A stretch of DNA of 8,064 nt, taken from Acidobacteriota bacterium. Its GTDB lineage: Bacteria; Acidobacteriota; Terriglobia; Terriglobales; Acidobacteriaceae. Below, one piece after another: positions 6,608-8,064 of the stretch. The notes beneath the pieces were generated by a model. The model saw nothing but the letters and a program-made list of their open reading frames with translations. It made no database searches and was not told the DNA's origin. Within the stretch, counting starts at the first letter, position 1. The number at the start of each line of letters is the position of its first letter. Both the position numbers and the translations under genes were made by a program. Location: assembly GCA_003223595.1 (NCBI GenBank), contig QHVR01000021.1, positions 1 through 8,064 of the forward strand. Direction: 5' to 3'.

Positions 6608-8064
6608 TTAGGCAGCCGCTCCGCTTACTCCGATGAAGCCCTCGCGCTCCAGGTGCAGAATAATTTGCTGCGCCGCTTCCTCGGGAGACAGTTCGCCCGT
6701 ATTGATGGTAACTTCCGCGTCCGCCGGAACCTCGTACGGATCGGAAATGCCGGTGAACTCTTTGAGAATGCCGGCGCGTGCCTTGGCATAGAGACCTTTG
6801 CGGTCGCGCTGCTCGCAAACCTCCACCGGAGTGGCCACATGCACCAGAATGAATCCGCCGTAAGGATCAACCATTTGCCGCACGTGCTTGCGAGTGGCAT
6901 CGTAAGGAGCGATGGGCGCGCAAATCGCAATTCCGCCGTTCTTGGTAATTTCTGACGCCACGTATCCGATACGGCGGATATTAATGTCCCGATGCTCCTT
7001 GGAGAACCCAAGCTCGGAAGAAAGATGCTTGCGCACCAGGTCGCCGTCGAGCAGCGTCACCGGCCGGCCGCCAACTTCCAGGAACTTGGTCAGCAGCGCA
7101 TTGGCGATGGTCGATTTCCCTGAGCCGGACAGTCCGGTGAAGAAGATCGTCACGCCCTGCTGGCTGCGAGGCGGAAAGCTGCGCCGCAGTTCGTGTACAA
7201 CTTCGGGATAGGTGAACCATCCGGGAATGTCGCGCCCTTCGTTGAGACGCTGCCGCAATTCGGTCCCGGAAATATTCAGAACGCGGTCGGTGGGCTTGAC
7301 CTCGTCGTCCGGCACGTAGCGGTCTTCAGCCTCGAGGTAGACCATCATATTGAAGGGAACCATGGTCACGCCGATGTCGGACTCGTGTTTCTTGAATAGT
7401 CCCTGCGCTTCGTAGGGCCCGTAGAACGGCTTGCCATCGGTGTCCTTGCCCGGTCCGGCATGGTCGCGTCCCACAATGAAGTGAGTGCAGCCATGATTCT
7501 TGCGGATCAGCGCGTGCCACATCGCTTCCCGCGGCCCGCCCATACGCATCGCCAACGGCAACAGCGACAGCTTCTGCGTACCCTGCGGATACTTGGAACT
7601 GAGCAACTGATAACAACGCACCCGAGTGTAATAGTCCACATCCCCAGGCTTGGTCATTCCGACGACAGGATGGATCAGAAGGTTGGCTTCAACCTGCTTG
7701 GCGGCACGGAATGTCAGTTCGACGTGGGCACGGTGCATGGGATTGCGGGTTTGGAAAGCCACTACTCGGCGCCACCCGAGGCGCGCAAACTCCGCGCGCA
7801 ATTCCGCCGGAGTGAATCGTAGAGTGCGGAAATCGTAATGCGATGGTGCCTGCAGCCCTTCGAGCCGTCCGCCTATATACCAGGCATTCGACTTGTTGAT
7901 AGCGAAGTCTGCGCCCGGGTGCGCTTTGCTGGTGCTGTTGAAGACGGCCTTGGCTTCAGCGGCGCGATCCGGCTGCCAGACTTCCTCGATGTGCAAAGCC
8001 GCCAGCATGACGCCCTCGGGATCACGTAGCGCGACCTTGCTGCTGCCCGCCGTCAGTTTTTTGG
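6608..8064 (-). CDS. Bifunctional sulfate adenylyltransferase / adenylylsulfate kinase (N-terminus cut by window edge)
   Basis: The frame is open through the right edge: codons before the Met at 8008 read KKLTAGSSKVALRDPEGV, typical internal ATP sulfurylase sequence, so that Met is not the start and the true N-terminus lies beyond 8064. Numbering from this Met, the ATP sulfurylase part covers about 1-280, with QTRNPMHRAH (86-95, nucleotide-binding QxRNPxHxxH), RMGGPREAMWHALIRKNHG (155-173) and GRDHAGPG (180-187). The APS kinase part follows with the Walker A loop GLSGSGKST (292-300), DGD (321-323), KGLYAKAR (404-411) and FTGISDPYE (419-427). The enzyme turns sulfate plus ATP into APS and phosphorylates APS to PAPS in the cytoplasm, for cysteine synthesis or sulfation. 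In place of the serine-containing ISP(H/F) segment of E. coli-type CysC it has IAPYDATR (366-373). The transporter gene follows directly. Confidence 0.95.
   Translation of the reverse strand, partial: KKLTAGSSKVALRDPEGVMLAALHIEEVWQPDRAAEAKAVFNSTSKAHPGADFAINKSNAWYIGGRLEGLQAPSHYDFRTLRFTPAELRAEFARLGWRRVVAFQTRNPMHRAHVELTFRAAKQVEANLLIHPVVGMTKPGDVDYYTRVRCYQLLSSKYPQGTQKLSLLPLAMRMGGPREAMWHALIRKNHGCTHFIVGRDHAGPGKDTDGKPFYGPYEAQGLFKKHESDIGVTMVPFNMMVYLEAEDRYVPDDEVKPTDRVLNISGTELRQRLNEGRDIPGWFTYPEVVHELRRSFPPRSQQGVTIFFTGLSGSGKSTIANALLTKFLEVGGRPVTLLDGDLVRKHLSSELGFSKEHRDINIRRIGYVASEITKNGGIAICAPIAPYDATRKHVRQMVDPYGGFILVHVATPVEVCEQRDRKGLYAKARAGILKEFTGISDPYEVPADAEVTINTGELSPEEAAQQIILHLEREGFIGVSGAAA

Noticed and set aside
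6091..6636. 181-codon plus-strand open frame
   Set aside because: It is antisense to the TSUP transporter, whose internal duplication and membrane segments are clear. The translation is low-complexity and shows no domain.
6608..8008. Taking the Met at 8008 as the start of the sulfate adenylyltransferase
   Set aside because: The same frame continues to the window edge with typical family sequence (LRDPEGV before that Met), so the gene is simply truncated by the window.
1..8064. CRISPR arrays, tRNA or rRNA genes, insertion sequences, phage or defence genes
   Set aside because: No regularly spaced repeats, cloverleaf-type sequence, transposase motifs or terminal inverted repeats were seen on either strand by reading.

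Overview
The window looks like chromosomal DNA from a soil-type bacterium, most likely an Acidobacteriota (Terriglobia-like) member. That assignment is an inference from three things: a lipoprotein phosphoesterase with repeated Ig-like modules before its catalytic domain, a fused ATP sulfurylase/APS kinase, and moderately GC-rich coding sequence with TTG starts. No rRNA, tRNA, CRISPR array, insertion sequence, integrase or phage gene is visible.

Layout. (1) Positions 1-1960, minus strand: a long reading frame running off the left edge, encoding an exported lipoprotein with about three Ig-like repeats followed by an AcpA/phospholipase C-type phosphoesterase domain. (2) Positions 1961-2505: a 545-base non-coding gap between divergent genes, with a good sigma70-like promoter pointing right, a short direct repeat and one hairpin. 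(3) Positions 2506-5785, plus strand: three genes for sugar or surface-glycan metabolism, namely a Gfo/Idh/MocA oxidoreductase, an extended-SDR epimerase/dehydratase/reductase overlapping it by 25 bases, and a GT4-type glycosyltransferase 89 bases further on. (4) Positions 5817-8064, minus strand: a TSUP (TauE/SafE) membrane transporter lying 17 bases downstream of a bifunctional sulfate adenylyltransferase/adenylylsulfate kinase that runs off the right edge.

How the genes may work together. The three rightward genes probably form one operon that makes or modifies an activated sugar and transfers it to a glycan or lipid carrier; the substrates cannot be read from sequence. The two leftward genes form a sulfate-activation pair: the enzyme makes APS and then PAPS, and the transporter probably moves a sulfur oxyanion. 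These two groups converge with only 31 bases between them. The phosphoesterase acts outside the cytoplasm, probably in phosphate scavenging or phospholipid hydrolysis.

I found no clear candidate for an undescribed system. The points most worth a second look are the altered catalytic motif in the oxidoreductase (Asp to Asn), the sulfate-activation/TSUP pairing, and the left-edge lipoprotein architecture.
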